NCBI GenBank assembly: GCA_037447605.1
Contig: CM074814.1
Span: forward strand, 1,028,543-1,092,542
Source of the DNA: Zygnema circumcarinatum
Lineage: Eukaryota > Streptophyta > Zygnematophyceae > Zygnematales > Zygnemataceae
Direction: 5' to 3'
Length of the DNA: 64,000 bases
Position 1 is the first letter of the stretch. Each line of letters opens with the position of its first letter. Below the pieces are notes generated by a model. That model saw nothing but the letters and a program-made list of their open reading frames with translations. It ran no database searches and was not told the DNA's origin. Of the stretch, positions 32,477 through 58,499 are shown piece after piece. A program made the translations under genes and the position numbers.

Positions 32477-32637
32477 ACATCGGGAAAGTGGCCGTCGGAT
32501 ATGCCACGTAAGCCCGTGTGAGATTCAGACCGTTGGATATGTCACGTGGAACCCGTGTGAGATTCAGACTGTTGGATATGTCACGTGGACTCGTGTAAGA
32601 TGTAGACTGTTGGATATGCCACGCGGACAAGTGTGGA
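32477..32637 (+). repeat. degenerate 38/39-bp tandem repeat with ACGT boxes
   Basis: Two well-matched copies begin at 32515 and 32554 with CGTGTGAGATTCAGAC and continue GTTGGATATGTCACGTGG. A third, diverged copy begins at 32592, and a partial copy precedes 32515. Each copy ends in a CACGTGG, CCACGTA or CCACGCGG box, so the array multiplies a bZIP/bHLH-type binding core about 1 kb upstream of the ASCC3 ATG. Confidence 0.85.
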
Positions 32638-32671
32638 CTCGACATGGCCCATATCATCCACTGCGCGAATA

Positions 32672-33196
32672 CAGTAGGACCCCATCATATTTTCCACCTA
32701 CATTTGGCAAAAATCGGGCGAAAATATTGTTTTTGGCAAATATAAGGTCCGTGTTACCAATAGGCGAGCGGAATTATGTTAGAGTTCATGTATGTTCGTA
32801 CGTATCGTATCGTATCGTTTTCTGGAATATCGTACCGCATCGTACCGTATCGTTTAAATTCGAGCGCGTAACGGCTACAACAGCTCGTACGGCTAGTACG
32901 GATAGTACCGTATCGGGGCGTTTCGTATCGTGTCGTATCGTAACGAAGCCAATAACAAGGGGAGAGGAGTGAGCGCCTCTTACGGCGGCACGAGCGGGGA
33001 GATTAGGTGAGTTTTGCGTAAGCCCGTGACGGCTAGTACAGCTAGTACGGCTAGTACGAATAGTACGGATTGTATGAACTGTACGAAATGTACGGCTAAC
33101 ACGAAGTTACCGTACAAAAAAGTGGTTTCGGCAAAATTGGTGCGAATTTATTGGTGACGCAAATGTTGAGGTGGAAAATATGATGGGGTCCTACTG
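32672..33196. mobile_element. MITE with 28-bp perfect TIRs and TA flanks, pogo/Tc1-mariner-like
   Basis: The left end begins CAGTAGGACCCCATCATA at 32672 and the right end is its exact inverted complement ending at 33196; identity is perfect for 28 bp (to CCACCT) and weaker inside. Both ends are flanked by TA (32670-32671 and 33197-33198), the target duplication of Tc1/mariner and pogo elements. A CAGTAG-type terminus is also typical of plant pogo-like MITEs (Emigrant/Lemi group). The 525-bp interior has no long ORF; it holds degenerate CGTATCG and GGCTAGTACG repeats, so the element is non-autonomous. It sits 445 bp before the ASCC3 start codon. Confidence 0.85.
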
Positions 33197-33640
33197 TACA
33201 GAACGGTGCTCCGTTTCGTAGGTTCAGAACAGGAAAACTATAATTGCGTTCCATGTGGTCCACGCCGTGACGAATAACGACCGGAGAACTCTGTTCCATG
33301 CGATTCACGCCGTGATATGTGACACCGTTGCCAGCAGCGGTGAACTGCTGCACGAATCCGCGCTGGGCCTTTGCTGACTTAACAGTCGAACATCAACCAA
33401 TGAGAATGCGTCACGTGGAATCGTTTGTCCACGTAGCGAACGTTTATTGGCTTATGCTCAGTATGTTCGTAAAGGAGAATGGGCGAGTCGCGGTCGGTTT
33501 TCCTAACGTGCGCGAGACGGCGTTGAGCGCTCGTCTGCACTCTCTCCCTCTCTCTCCCTCTCCCTCTCTCGTCCCTCTCACAGCGTTTCTCCCTCTCTCC
33601 TCTCACACTGCCCCTCTCGCTGCAGCTCCAAGAGGGGGCC

Positions 33641-49137
<15,497 letters not shown>

Positions 49138-49716
49138 AGGAAGGCATAATAGGAGAAGAGACTATTTCCGTTCCCTCGATCGATAAATCCCATAGCTGAA
49201 CAGAGAGACGCTTTTCAGCGTTCAGTAGAACTGTTTGTAGTTTTCAAAGAGGGATTTTTTTTTGCAATGGTGAAAAGTAGGGCTGCATGGGACGGCGGAG
49301 GAGTAGGGATTGCTGCTGCTGTAGCATAGTGCTGTACTTTATCTCAAAGCTGTCATAAGCTCTGCTTAGCCGGCTTTCAAAATTTCCGGTCAAAGTGTTT
49401 TCATTGTTGCCATACTGCCATGCTTTAGGAAACGACGTGTGGAAGTTTTTCATGATGAACGATGTATAGACGATGTGTTCATCAGATGAGTTTGTGAAGC
49501 AATCTATGGCTCCACATCTCACTTGCATGTGCAATTCAAAAAAGGATTAAAATTCCCACAACACGTGGTGCCTTTCCTCAACACCAGCTCACTAAATTTA
49601 CACAGCTCACGCCACTAGTCAGGGTCGGTTGTGGCCCTAACTTGGGCCGACCATTTACAAAAAAAAAAAACCAAATAAATTTTCAGCAAGATAAGCACAA
49701 GTCAAAACCTCAGCTA
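49138..49716. other. convergent 3' spacer between ASCC3 and the PsbP-domain gene
   Basis: Holds the 3' UTRs of both genes. A T-run lies near 49254 and an A-run near 49660. No exon, repeat or RNA gene is seen. Confidence 0.5.
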
Positions 49717-51801
49717 TCACAAAAGCTGTGGGAGCGTGTCTCCTCCTTTCCTCACATCACTCGGCGCAGTCACCACAAAGGAATCCGCCATCTTCACAAA
49801 GGTATTCCTCACGGCATCCCAGGAGCTCTCGGGCGTCTGAGCGTTTAGGGAGTACAGCAGGTCTTGATATGCCGCATAAACAGATACGTTATGGCGGAAA
49901 AAGCTTGGGCCCTTCACAATGTACTCCAGCGTGTAATAGAGGACACTCCCCTCTCTCCTTTCTGAGGCATCCACGAGGATGGCTACTTTATCGGAGCCGG
50001 GAGGAGCAATGATCTTTCCAAGAATCCTCTCCCCAGCCTCACTCGGCTCCCCAAGCATTTCCAGACTGCTCAGGAACAGAAGTTGAATGTTAGGGAAGGC
50101 AGGAAGAACACAGGCAATAGTCGAACGCAGTTTTAAAAGTAGAAGTCATCTCTAATTAGGATGAATTACATGAAATGAATCGCCCAGATTCATATGGGGT
50201 CTAGAGAACGAGGAAAAAGAAAAAGTGAACACAAGGACAAGAGTGACTAAGAAGATGAGAAAGAGAGAAACAGCCACGCTTTGCTAGCTGTAGAAAGACG
50301 TACATTCAATAAAAATGCAAAAAAGAATGGACGATCGTGTGCAATTCAAAGCCATCACCTTGAATCACGACAGCTGTCAAACGGATACATGCAAGGTATA
50401 GAGTGCACTGGACATGCCTCCCTTTAGGATAGGACTGAAATTAAACCTGCCGGATATGCAACCTGCAGTGGGGAAAGTGGCACTCACGAGAAGCCCGAGG
50501 CAACAGGCGCCACCACCACACTGACATTCAGTTCACCATCGCTTCCCGGAGGGCCGTAGGCAACAAGAGGCTCCACAATTGAGTTTCTTCGGGCTCGTGA
50601 CTGTTCAATTCGGAGAGATGGCAGGTCCAAATTGCGCTCTCTCTCAGCTCTTTCCACTGCGCGATAAAGTAGACGCTGATCGCCCACCCATCGAGCAGGA
50701 TATATGAATTCTGCGCACCATCTCTACATGTCTGACTTAGACAAGCGACTCAATGCAAAGCATGTCACATCAACTGTTTCTTGATGCGCCATTAGGATAT
50801 AGCTCAGCTATCTGCTGCCTGCCAACACTGAAAAGCATCAAAGCATGGCCCTGTTGAAGGTGCATGATAAACGTGCTGCTGCCATTTGCCCATCTCCTGT
50901 CCATGTCCCTGCCATCAACAAAGGCGTTTACTCGATGAGCCCAGAGCAGCCTCATGCCAGAGTCCTCCCTTCGCCTGCTGCAGCCGAAAGCCAAGACGTT
51001 GATTTATTGACAAATGGTCGAGTACACCGTCCCCACCTTTGGCATTCCATCGGCACTTTCTGCTACTAGTGGCTAGTGCAAAGTGCAGTCCGAGTCCTAC
51101 ATTGCCACCTACAGAATTCGCCCTTATTGTTGAAAAAAGGCACAGTAAACATGGCCCATGATAGTCTGAGGCTGGGCTCAGGTCAATACGGAACTTAAGT
51201 TGGGAATGTTTGGAAACTCACCAAATCCTCGACTTGATTCCACACATCGTTTAAAACCCTGTATGGGAAAAATTAAGTCAGCTCGAGAATTCCGAAAAAA
51301 GGAAGGATTCAGGCCCAGAAGCAGGCTTGTAATTCCTGCTAGATTCCCTCCTAAGACTACCGAAGTTCCCACAAGTCCTGCTACAATAATGCGCCGAGCT
51401 GGCTGCTGCCCGGACCCCCAAAGCTCGTCCCTGCCTTCAGCTACTCTACTCCTTCCAGTTGCAAATTCTGCCTTTCCTTCGAGGCCGCCTTTCTCTCTTC
51501 CATTGCTGGAAGACACCCTTGCATTTTTCTCTTCTTGCTCTCCTTCACCTGCATCTGCTGCTACAACAGTCCTCCAGTATGTTTGGCGACCCCTTTTTTG
51601 ACATCCTGAGAAGGGATGCGACGCAATTTGCACAGTCAAGCCAGAACAGGGGCAAGTTTTCTGCAAAGCACGCCATTTTACTGTCAAGCGTGAAGCTATA
51701 CAGCCATGGCGGGCTTGAATGTCAGAAACCCTCCATGCGGCAGCTGGAGAGGCCCTTACAGCAGTGCTTTGCTGCGCAAGAAAGGCCGTGTGACTTCTCA
51801 T
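49717..51801 (-). CDS. PsbP-domain thylakoid lumen protein, PPD7-like
   Basis: Minus-strand exons 51801-51222, 50710-50488 and 50065-49717 join in frame to 383 residues. The N-terminus is Ser/Arg/Ala-rich with almost no acids, as in a chloroplast transit peptide. A twin arginine at 136-137 precedes a hydrophobic segment (138-164), the layout of a Tat-type lumen-targeting signal. The PsbP fold follows: IQGFKRCVES, EFIYPARWVGDQRLL, AYGPPGSDGELNVSVVV, APPGSDKVAILV, YYTLEYIVKGPSFFRHNVSVY, LYSLNAQTPESSW. The AERERNLDLPSL insertion and overall length recall the PPD7 subgroup of PsbP-domain proteins, but subgroup assignment is from memory. PsbP-family proteins assist photosystem assembly or stability in the lumen. 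It is divergent to LSM7, with 655 bp between start codons. Confidence 0.87.
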
Positions 51802-52456
51802 TCTGCAAACCCTAATATCTCTTCAGCCTAGCAGAAGAGACCATGTCATACGATACGTAGTTTCTCCTTTCCCCCCGTCGCCTTCTTTACTCCTTGGACC
51901 TTTCCTCGCCTTTCTTCTCCCTCCGTCCACATACATTCGTGCGCTTTCCGCTCGATGGTCAGAGAAAAGGTTTTCACTGCCTCCGCACCTCTCTGCGCGC
52001 TGCGGTGAGCCCCTCTATACTGAAGCCTTATTTACCGACCTGCTTCTTCTGCGCCATCGGCCGCTCTGAACGCAGATGCGAGCGTCTTCCTCTCCTAAAC
52101 GCTGCTTTTGGAGAAGGAGGAGGAGGGAGATCCCAGCCATATGCAAGTTCCATTAGGAGGGTCGCATTAGGAAAGCCTTGTTGATTTTAGTGAAATGGTG
52201 AGTGAATCTGCATCTCTGCTGTTTCCTGCAACTCTCTCCACGCTTTAAGTGCAAGGGAGCTGGCAAGGGATTCACGGTCCCTTCTTTAGCCACGAAAGGA
52301 GCCTCCTTGTCTTCTCCAAGACTGAAAGCCTTGGGCCATATTTGAATATGCGTAAGGGTGGCAGCTCAAGATGAGGTGACAGAGAGAGAGATAGAGAGTG
52401 AGAGAGAGAGAGGATGAGTGGTTGCGAATGAGCTCTGAAGAGGGGCCTTTGGACGA
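51802..52456. promoter_or_regulatory. bidirectional promoter between the PsbP-domain gene and LSM7
   Basis: A 655-bp spacer between two start codons on opposite strands. CT-rich near the PsbP-domain gene (about 51865-51925) and a GA/AGAGAG tract at 52379-52412 near LSM7. No CACGTG box or clear TATA box is seen, unlike several other promoters in the window. Confidence 0.5.
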
Positions 52457-53975
52457 ATGCAGTCAGGACGCAAAGAGACCGTGCTGGACCTCGCCAAATT
52501 CGTGGACAAAGGCGTCTGCGTAAAGCTGAGTGGAGGGCGGCAAGGTGACCAATTTGCAGTCTTCTTGGATTGGCTGTGTATATTTCCTATGCCAAATGTG
52601 CTGAATAACTTTTTTAATGCGAGAAAAGTTGAAATTTGCTGTCGCAAGCTGCAGTAAAAATTGCTTAGGCTAACTTTCTGTCCATTTCATTGCTTGTGCA
52701 GTGGTTGGAACGTTGAAAGGCTATGACCAGCTAGTCAATCTTGTGCTCGACGAAGCAATGGAGCTTGAAAGAGGTAACAAGCATCTGCAATATTTTCCTC
52801 ATTTTCTATCATTCTGTTTTTGCCATGCGGAGATAATCTGCAGTGTTAATGCTTGACGAAGGAGAGTTAGCCATTTGGCCAGAAAAGAATGTGAATAATT
52901 CGATAAAGTTTCTAGTAGTTAATAAGTGAGGTAGCTTTGCAATGACTGGCATGGACTATCTGGCCCAGGAGCAAAAAGGCTTTTTTAAAATTCATAATCA
53001 GACAAAGGTTGACCTTGGTATTAGCAACGCATTTGGGAAGAGAAGAATACCGGTGCCTCTTTATGAATGTTGTTAATCTATATTCACAGGAAGGTTGACT
53101 TTATAAAAAACAGATGTCTACAGTAATGTAAGTGGTGCAGGAGTCGTGTTGGCAGTGAAAAATGTGCCTGATGAGAAACAGATGTGGCAGAACCCAGGGC
53201 TCGAGACAACTAGGGAGTATGAGGAATTTGAATTGGTGAATGTCTGCTGGGGATTATAGGACAGTGAACCGTGGATTGCTTTTAGGCTGTGCATAGTATT
53301 GCCCGAACTCGTAGCTGCTAGACACCTTCGTCGGGGGATCAAGCCTAAAAGGGGCATGGAGCATGGCCAGTCGTTGTATCCAGCTTAAAGCCATTTCTAT
53401 TGGCAGCACTTATCTCTTTACTGTTCAAACACGTCCAACAGCTTGCGTAGAAATTGACTGTGTTATCTGCAAATGTTTTGGCGGCAGATGCTGAAGATCC
53501 GTTGAAAACGACGGAGCAGAAAAGGCCTCTTGGACTTATTGTATGTTTCCTTCTACAATGCCACCACCCATTCTTTGCTGCCTGTTATCTGACAGTCTCC
53601 AATGGACTCGAGTTGGTTTCAAATGCCACTTATTCTCCTTTCTTGGTCCCCGAGTAAGCCCATACTTTGCAAGGATGCTTGTCTCTCATTCTCTCGGTGA
53701 GACCCGCTCCTCTTCTCCAGCAAGTATGTCTGCGGGCTTCTCTGTGCTGCACAGGATCTCAAGATCTCATGCAAGGCATCAGGCATTTAGTTCTTTATTC
53801 AGATCTTCATTTTGACTGCCGTGATAACCACTGAAAGCTCCCCTTCCCTTCCTCCCTCTCCCCTCCCTCTCTCTTCCAGGTCTGCCGAGGCACAGCGGTG
53901 ATGCTGGTGTCTCCCACGGATGGGACTGAGGAAATCGCAAATCCCTTTTTGCCACCCACAGAGGGGGGAGCATAG
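52457..53975 (+). CDS. LSM7: LSm7, U6 snRNA-associated Sm-like protein
   Basis: Exons 52457-52544, 52702-52773, 53488-53540 and 53880-53975 give 102 residues, the normal size for LSm7. The Sm1 motif covers FVDKGVCVKLSGGRQ and VVGTLKGYDQLVNLVLDEA; the Sm2 motif is LGLIVCRGTAVMLVSP, followed by TDGTEEIANPF. These match plant LSm7 closely. LSm7 sits in the LSm2-8 ring that binds the 3' end of U6 snRNA in splicing and in the cytoplasmic LSm1-7 ring that promotes decapping of mRNA. The N-terminus MQSGRKET is at the expected start. Its 3' end faces VPS36. Confidence 0.95.
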
Positions 53976-54466
53976 CTGTACGGCAACCTCAAAAAAAAAA
54001 AGTGCCAGAAACAAATGCTGCTGTTCCTTTCTACAAGATTCAACCAAAAAAAAAATAAGTTTCTTCTTTGTTGTCTTGGTCCTTTCGGGACAAGGGAGCG
54101 CAGTGTGCTATTTTGCAAATTACACATACATGAGCTATATATGAGCATATATGTTCGAGCTTAAAGTGCATAAGGTTCCTCCAGAAATGATCTACCGATT
54201 TACAGAATGCTATAAATGCCAAATTTCAACCTTTTTCAATGTCAGGCAAAGCCTCCAGCGATGCTGACGTACGCATTTAAAAAGAAAATATATAAAAACT
54301 GTACTGCATCTGATAATTTGCAAACAGAAGCCCTTCAAACAGAAGCCCTTCCACGATCTTCCGACCCCGCATGTGAGCGATGACCCATGACATGGCATGA
54401 CCAGGGGCCCATGCCCATGACATCAATGTCATATTACAGACATGGTCATTCTGCAAAAACGCGATA
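53976..54466. other. convergent 3' spacer between LSM7 and VPS36
   Basis: A 491-bp spacer between two stop codons. A-runs at about 53991 and 54046 fit polyadenylation regions. A direct repeat of about 18 bp (CAAACAGAAGCCCTTC) occurs twice at about 54319-54350. Nothing coding is seen. Confidence 0.5.
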
Positions 54467-57421
54467 TCACGCAGAGGGACATATGTCCCTGAAAAAATTG
54501 ATATGGAAGCGCAGCCCTTCGGTGCTGTCATCGCGGCAGAGCAGTCCTGCTCGAAGCCCCATCCAACCCCCACGCATCATAAGCCTTCCACCAGCACATC
54601 GCCATCACATAGCCGACAACCCGAAAATGCATGAATGCACAGAGCCTGCCTGCCTTCCTTCCTTCGCTATCGCAGCTCTCAATGATCCATACACGCCCTG
54701 CTTTACCTCGGCTGACGAAGCAAGGGAAGGACTTGACAGGCCTTAAGGTGGATGATGTGTTTAGGGTTTCTTGGCGGCAATGGAAGGGAGTAATTAGAGT
54801 CACTCTCACCTCTGCTCTCAGCCGCCAAAAGCTCCTCCTTTGCGAGGGCAGGCGCAACCTCTAGGGCTCTCGCCACATCACTCGCACTCACTCCCACCTC
54901 CGGCCCTCCCGCCTCCTTCACCAGCTGCACAATCCGTGCCGACACCTGCACTGGAAGAAACACTCTCATTCATGGTTCTGCTAACGTCAAACTCTTTGAA
55001 CTTTTCAGATAGACAACACATTTTCTGGGCAAGAAGGGGTGAAAACACTTCAGGACTATCGCAAATGACGAGACAGTTGGTAGAGAGAGGTAAGCTTTTC
55101 CAAGGACGGAAAGGATAAGAAGACCCCCGCGATCAGAGCAAAGTTGTAAAGGACAAATTTGATAAAACTAGAGGCAGATACATGCTTACCTCATCTTCAT
55201 TCCGCGTTTTTCTCTGAATAACTGCTACTCCGCTGTCAAATCGGCGCAACTTCATCGGCCTGCCATCATTGTTTCCCCAACAGCCCTTCCTCAGCACCAG
55301 CATCACGTACACTAATATCAGACCAGCTACTTTACATGCGATTAACTGTTAAAACCAACTCTTTGGCCCGCGAACTGCCGCTTATTCTATAACCAGTGGA
55401 GAAATGGATAGTATGTTGCCAAGAGGAAGATGCTAGCAAGTCGGGGTCATTAAGTTCATGGTTCCATACACATCAATGGTGTCCCAAACAGCGCATGCTC
55501 GCAACATGTCTTCAGGGGATATCAGCTCTGTGTGCCATCCACTAGCAATCCATGCCACGTGTCAGTCAATTGCTGGCGGCCATAAAAGTCACGGGGGCTC
55601 ATGCTTAGGAGCGCATCAGCTTAGTTGTGGACTGCACAATATAGCCAATCATGGGAATACGATATTGTATTGATCTCATGATGCCCTCAATCATGCCATT
55701 TGTTTATTCAGAATAGCTTGCCATGTAGGTTTCAGTTTCCTTTCAAGTCAATCAACAAACTCCGGGAGTGGAGCAGTCTACAGAAAGGTTGATCGCTGCG
55801 TCAAAATCACAACACTTGGCAGGCATTTTGGGTGGTATCCCGTATAGCAATACGACACTCTCTTTATTGGTAAAGCGATGTATTTTAAGACAACAAACCC
55901 AGTTTTGTAAATGTAGACATAAAGTTAACAGTTGTAGTACTGTTACAGTACGCAAAATCTTGGGCGGATTGAATGAGGTAACAGCATGTACAGGTGACTA
56001 ACCAGTGCCCCGAGCTCGGTTGAAGAGGCAGTACGCATCCACCACAGCGAGCAAACCTCCTGCTTTTTGAAGTGGAGTCCGCAAGAAATCTGCCAGCTGA
56101 CAGGGCCCGTGCAAGACGGCGAATGCTGAATGCCCTCAACTTTTGGAGTCAATAGCTAGGGCGTCCAACGCACGATTCGTGAATTGCTCTTGAATTACTT
56201 TCAGTTTCTCTCCCTTAAGAGGAGAAATGCATTTCTCAATGGTTTGTAATTGTGAGTAGAACTGATACCTGACGAGACAACTGCTGATGGTAATGAGCTC
56301 CGGCCGACTCTTTGGTGACAGGCGATACTATGCCCACACTAAGCAGCCAATCCTGCATCTCTTCCTTTGACCCAAATTCGTCCTCGCTGGAAGTTGATAA
56401 AGTTGCAGGAGCCAAGAGCTTTGCCCTCATGCGCTCTGCAAGCTGCACCATGTCTTTGGCCTTGGCCTGCACAGGCCACGAACACACATCATCTGAAAAG
56501 TTTTGTTGAAAGATCTGAACATCAAAGTGCACATGCGGACGGGCCCATAGGAAATCGTGAAAGAGTGCAGAGCGTGACTACTCTATACAAACAGCGAACC
56601 TCTGAATATGCTGCTGACAATCAGTCAACACGCGCGACGCGCTTTTTTCCTATACAACTTGAAAAAAAGTAATTTACGCATGGTGCAGACTCCTTGATGG
56701 ACTTCTTTTTCCTGAAAACAGATATGTACTTGCTCAGCTCCAAGATGCAAGTCGTTCACGGCCTCACCATAAGAGCATTCAAGTCGCTAAATGCGTCCTG
56801 TAAGCTCTTATCGGTCTCCTGCAAATTCTCTTTCTCCTTGCGAAGAATTCCGCCAACACCCGCCATAGCTGGATTGAACTTGCTTGGTGCAGCTTTAGCA
56901 GCAGGATTCTGGAGACCCCCGTATCCGGATGGAACAGGGTCTGACTCCCATGCTCTCTCTTTATGAACCTGCATAAACTTTAGCACGAATGGATCAGGGC
57001 TGGCCTGTCCCCGAAACACCAGCACTATACTTGCTGTGGAGGTTCCGTCTGCCATGTTGCTGACATCCAAGGCACCTTCCTTTGTAGTATTCACTCGCAG
57101 CCGGAGGCGTGGCGATGCCCAAAGCTTTGCGAGAGATTTCTTGATGGGATTAACGCTTGTAACGGCTGCAAGAGGAAGGCTATGGCAGCGTCTTTCCTCA
57201 GCTTTTGGGGCTTCCACATCCATCCAAATGACACGGTGTGTGGTGAGGAAGGTGATGCCATGGCGGAGAGTGGCCTGCTCCATGACATCTCCATTCGTGT
57301 CCTCAAACTCAATACAGACAGACTCTATCAAATGACACTCCACCTCTGTCGGAAACAGCACAGGCCGCCCGCTCTCAGACACTCCAGCTGGCAGCAGCAA
57401 CCGTGAAGCGAGGCCATCCAT
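54467..57421 (-). CDS. VPS36: ESCRT-II subunit VPS36
   Basis: Minus-strand exons 57421-56768, 56466-56269, 56096-56003, 55527-55470, 55259-55190, 54945-54810 and 54546-54467 join in frame to 429 residues, close to the usual plant length. The N-terminal GLUE domain (about residues 15-130) shows [25 protein letters not shown] and a conserved [15 protein letters not shown] end. The linker helix [16 protein letters not shown] follows, then the winged-helix EAP region: [68 protein letters not shown], and a last exon [17 protein letters not shown]36 binds ubiquitin and phosphoinositides and joins VPS22 and VPS25 in ESCRT-II for sorting into multivesicular bodies. The frame extends 35 codons upstream of the chosen ATG; 57421 is preferred because the family starts there. 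Confidence 0.93.
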
Positions 57422-57644
57422 TTCGGAATCTCCAACGGCTTTCACAAAAGCGATTCTGCAAGAACCCGCATGGCTGCAGAAGGAGAGTCTCCCACACCCC
57501 TGTATCCCAGTGAAATTAGGGTTCACTCATCCAAGGCATGCATGGAGGCCATACTGCTGGCGGACAGGCGGTGCATAGACCCTGCCATCGCCATAGTCGC
57601 ATAACATGTGCTGCTAATAATGCTTAGGGTCTCCAGCCCTCCCA

Positions 57645-57712
57645 ATCCCCCTCCATCTCCCTCTCCCTCTCCCTCTCCCGCTCACTCTCCCTCTCCCTCT
57701 CCCCCTTCCCCT
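57645..57712 (+). repeat. CTCCCT minisatellite
   Basis: About eleven degenerate CTCCCT units, in the divergent spacer close to VPS36. On the VPS36 transcript strand it would read as a GGGAGA leader tract. Confidence 0.85.
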
Positions 57713-58002
57713 CCCTGCACGTGCCTCAGCTCCACAACAAGGTCCCCAGCGCATCCTCAATGGGAGCTATACTACATTGTCCAATGGTGGTTGCCACGTG
57801 GGCCATTTTTGACACGTGACGACTTTCCATTGGTTGGTGCCTACCTTTTGGCTCCCAGCGGCGTCGGGCCCCTCCAAAGGGTGGTCGGCCGAGCGCGAGT
57901 GACGACAAAATTTCCCTGCGGGCTTGCCACGCAACCGTGGGTACACCTTCGGATGGCCGCACGAGCGAAAATAGAATTCTAGATTATAAATAGGGAATTA
58001 CA

Positions 58003-58118
58003 ATTTACACACCTTTTCGTCTAGATACACCTTAAAAAAACCCCAATACCATAAAAACCATAAAATAAAATCTGACCGGCGAAAAAAGGTGTGTATCTAG
58101 AAGAGAATGTGTGTCAAT
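58003..58118. mobile_element. small hairpin element, possible MITE remnant
   Basis: The left arm (58003-58032) and right arm (58087-58118) are imperfect inverted repeats sharing ACACAC and a TCTAGATACAC core, about 26 of 32 positions matching, with a 54-bp AT-rich loop. It could be a short MITE or a chance palindrome enlarged by AT-rich DNA. No target duplication is evident. Confidence 0.45.
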
Positions 58119-58499
58119 AGCATTTTCCTAAAATTAATTTTAAGAAATAATAACTTACGGCCATAGGTGCACCCTTCGTACGGCAGTGTTCATACTGTAC
58201 GGTTCTGTTGGCTAACAGGTACGAATTCCATGTGCGTGCGTTCCACGGCGGCGACGCTGCGCCCCTGCCGATGAGAGAGAGGGAGAGCCGCCATGGCGGT
58301 CTGTGAGACACGCCCTGCGAGCAGTCGAGCTGCATATTAGACGTGCACAGGGCTTAGAATTTCTATTTTTTTTTGTAAGGTAGTTTTCAAAATTAGACTG
58401 TTTTTTCCATTTCCCTCTCTCTATATTTTTGTCTCCTTATTATCTGTATTTTACCCGTTATCTCTGCCTGTTCTGGATTTTAGTCCCTGAAGCACAAAC

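Larger units (their letters stand above)
31901..33640. promoter_or_regulatory. spacer between DHX34 and ASCC3
   Basis: Starts with the DHX34 3' region (about 31901-32400, nothing recognised). It then carries 38/39-bp tandem repeats with ACGT boxes (about 32477-32637), a TIR element (32672-33196), CCAAT at 33397, ACGT boxes at 33411-33418 and 33429-33436, and a CT tract before the ASCC3 ATG (about 33540-33605). Confidence 0.55.
57422..58499. promoter_or_regulatory. bidirectional promoter between VPS36 and the DNAJC21-type gene
   Basis: Contains a CTCCCT minisatellite (about 57645-57712), then CCAAT (57781), an ACGT box GCCACGTGGG (57793-57802), GACACGTGAC (57811-57820) and ATTGG (about 57829), all within 55 bp. 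A hairpin element follows (58003-58118), then a CGTACGG segment (about 58178-58203). No exon is supported. Confidence 0.55.

Noticed and set aside
32436-32972. 178-codon frame with CEIQTVGYVTW repeats
   Set aside because: It is the translation of the 38/39-bp tandem DNA repeat and the MITE interior; no codon-level conservation separates it from DNA repeats.
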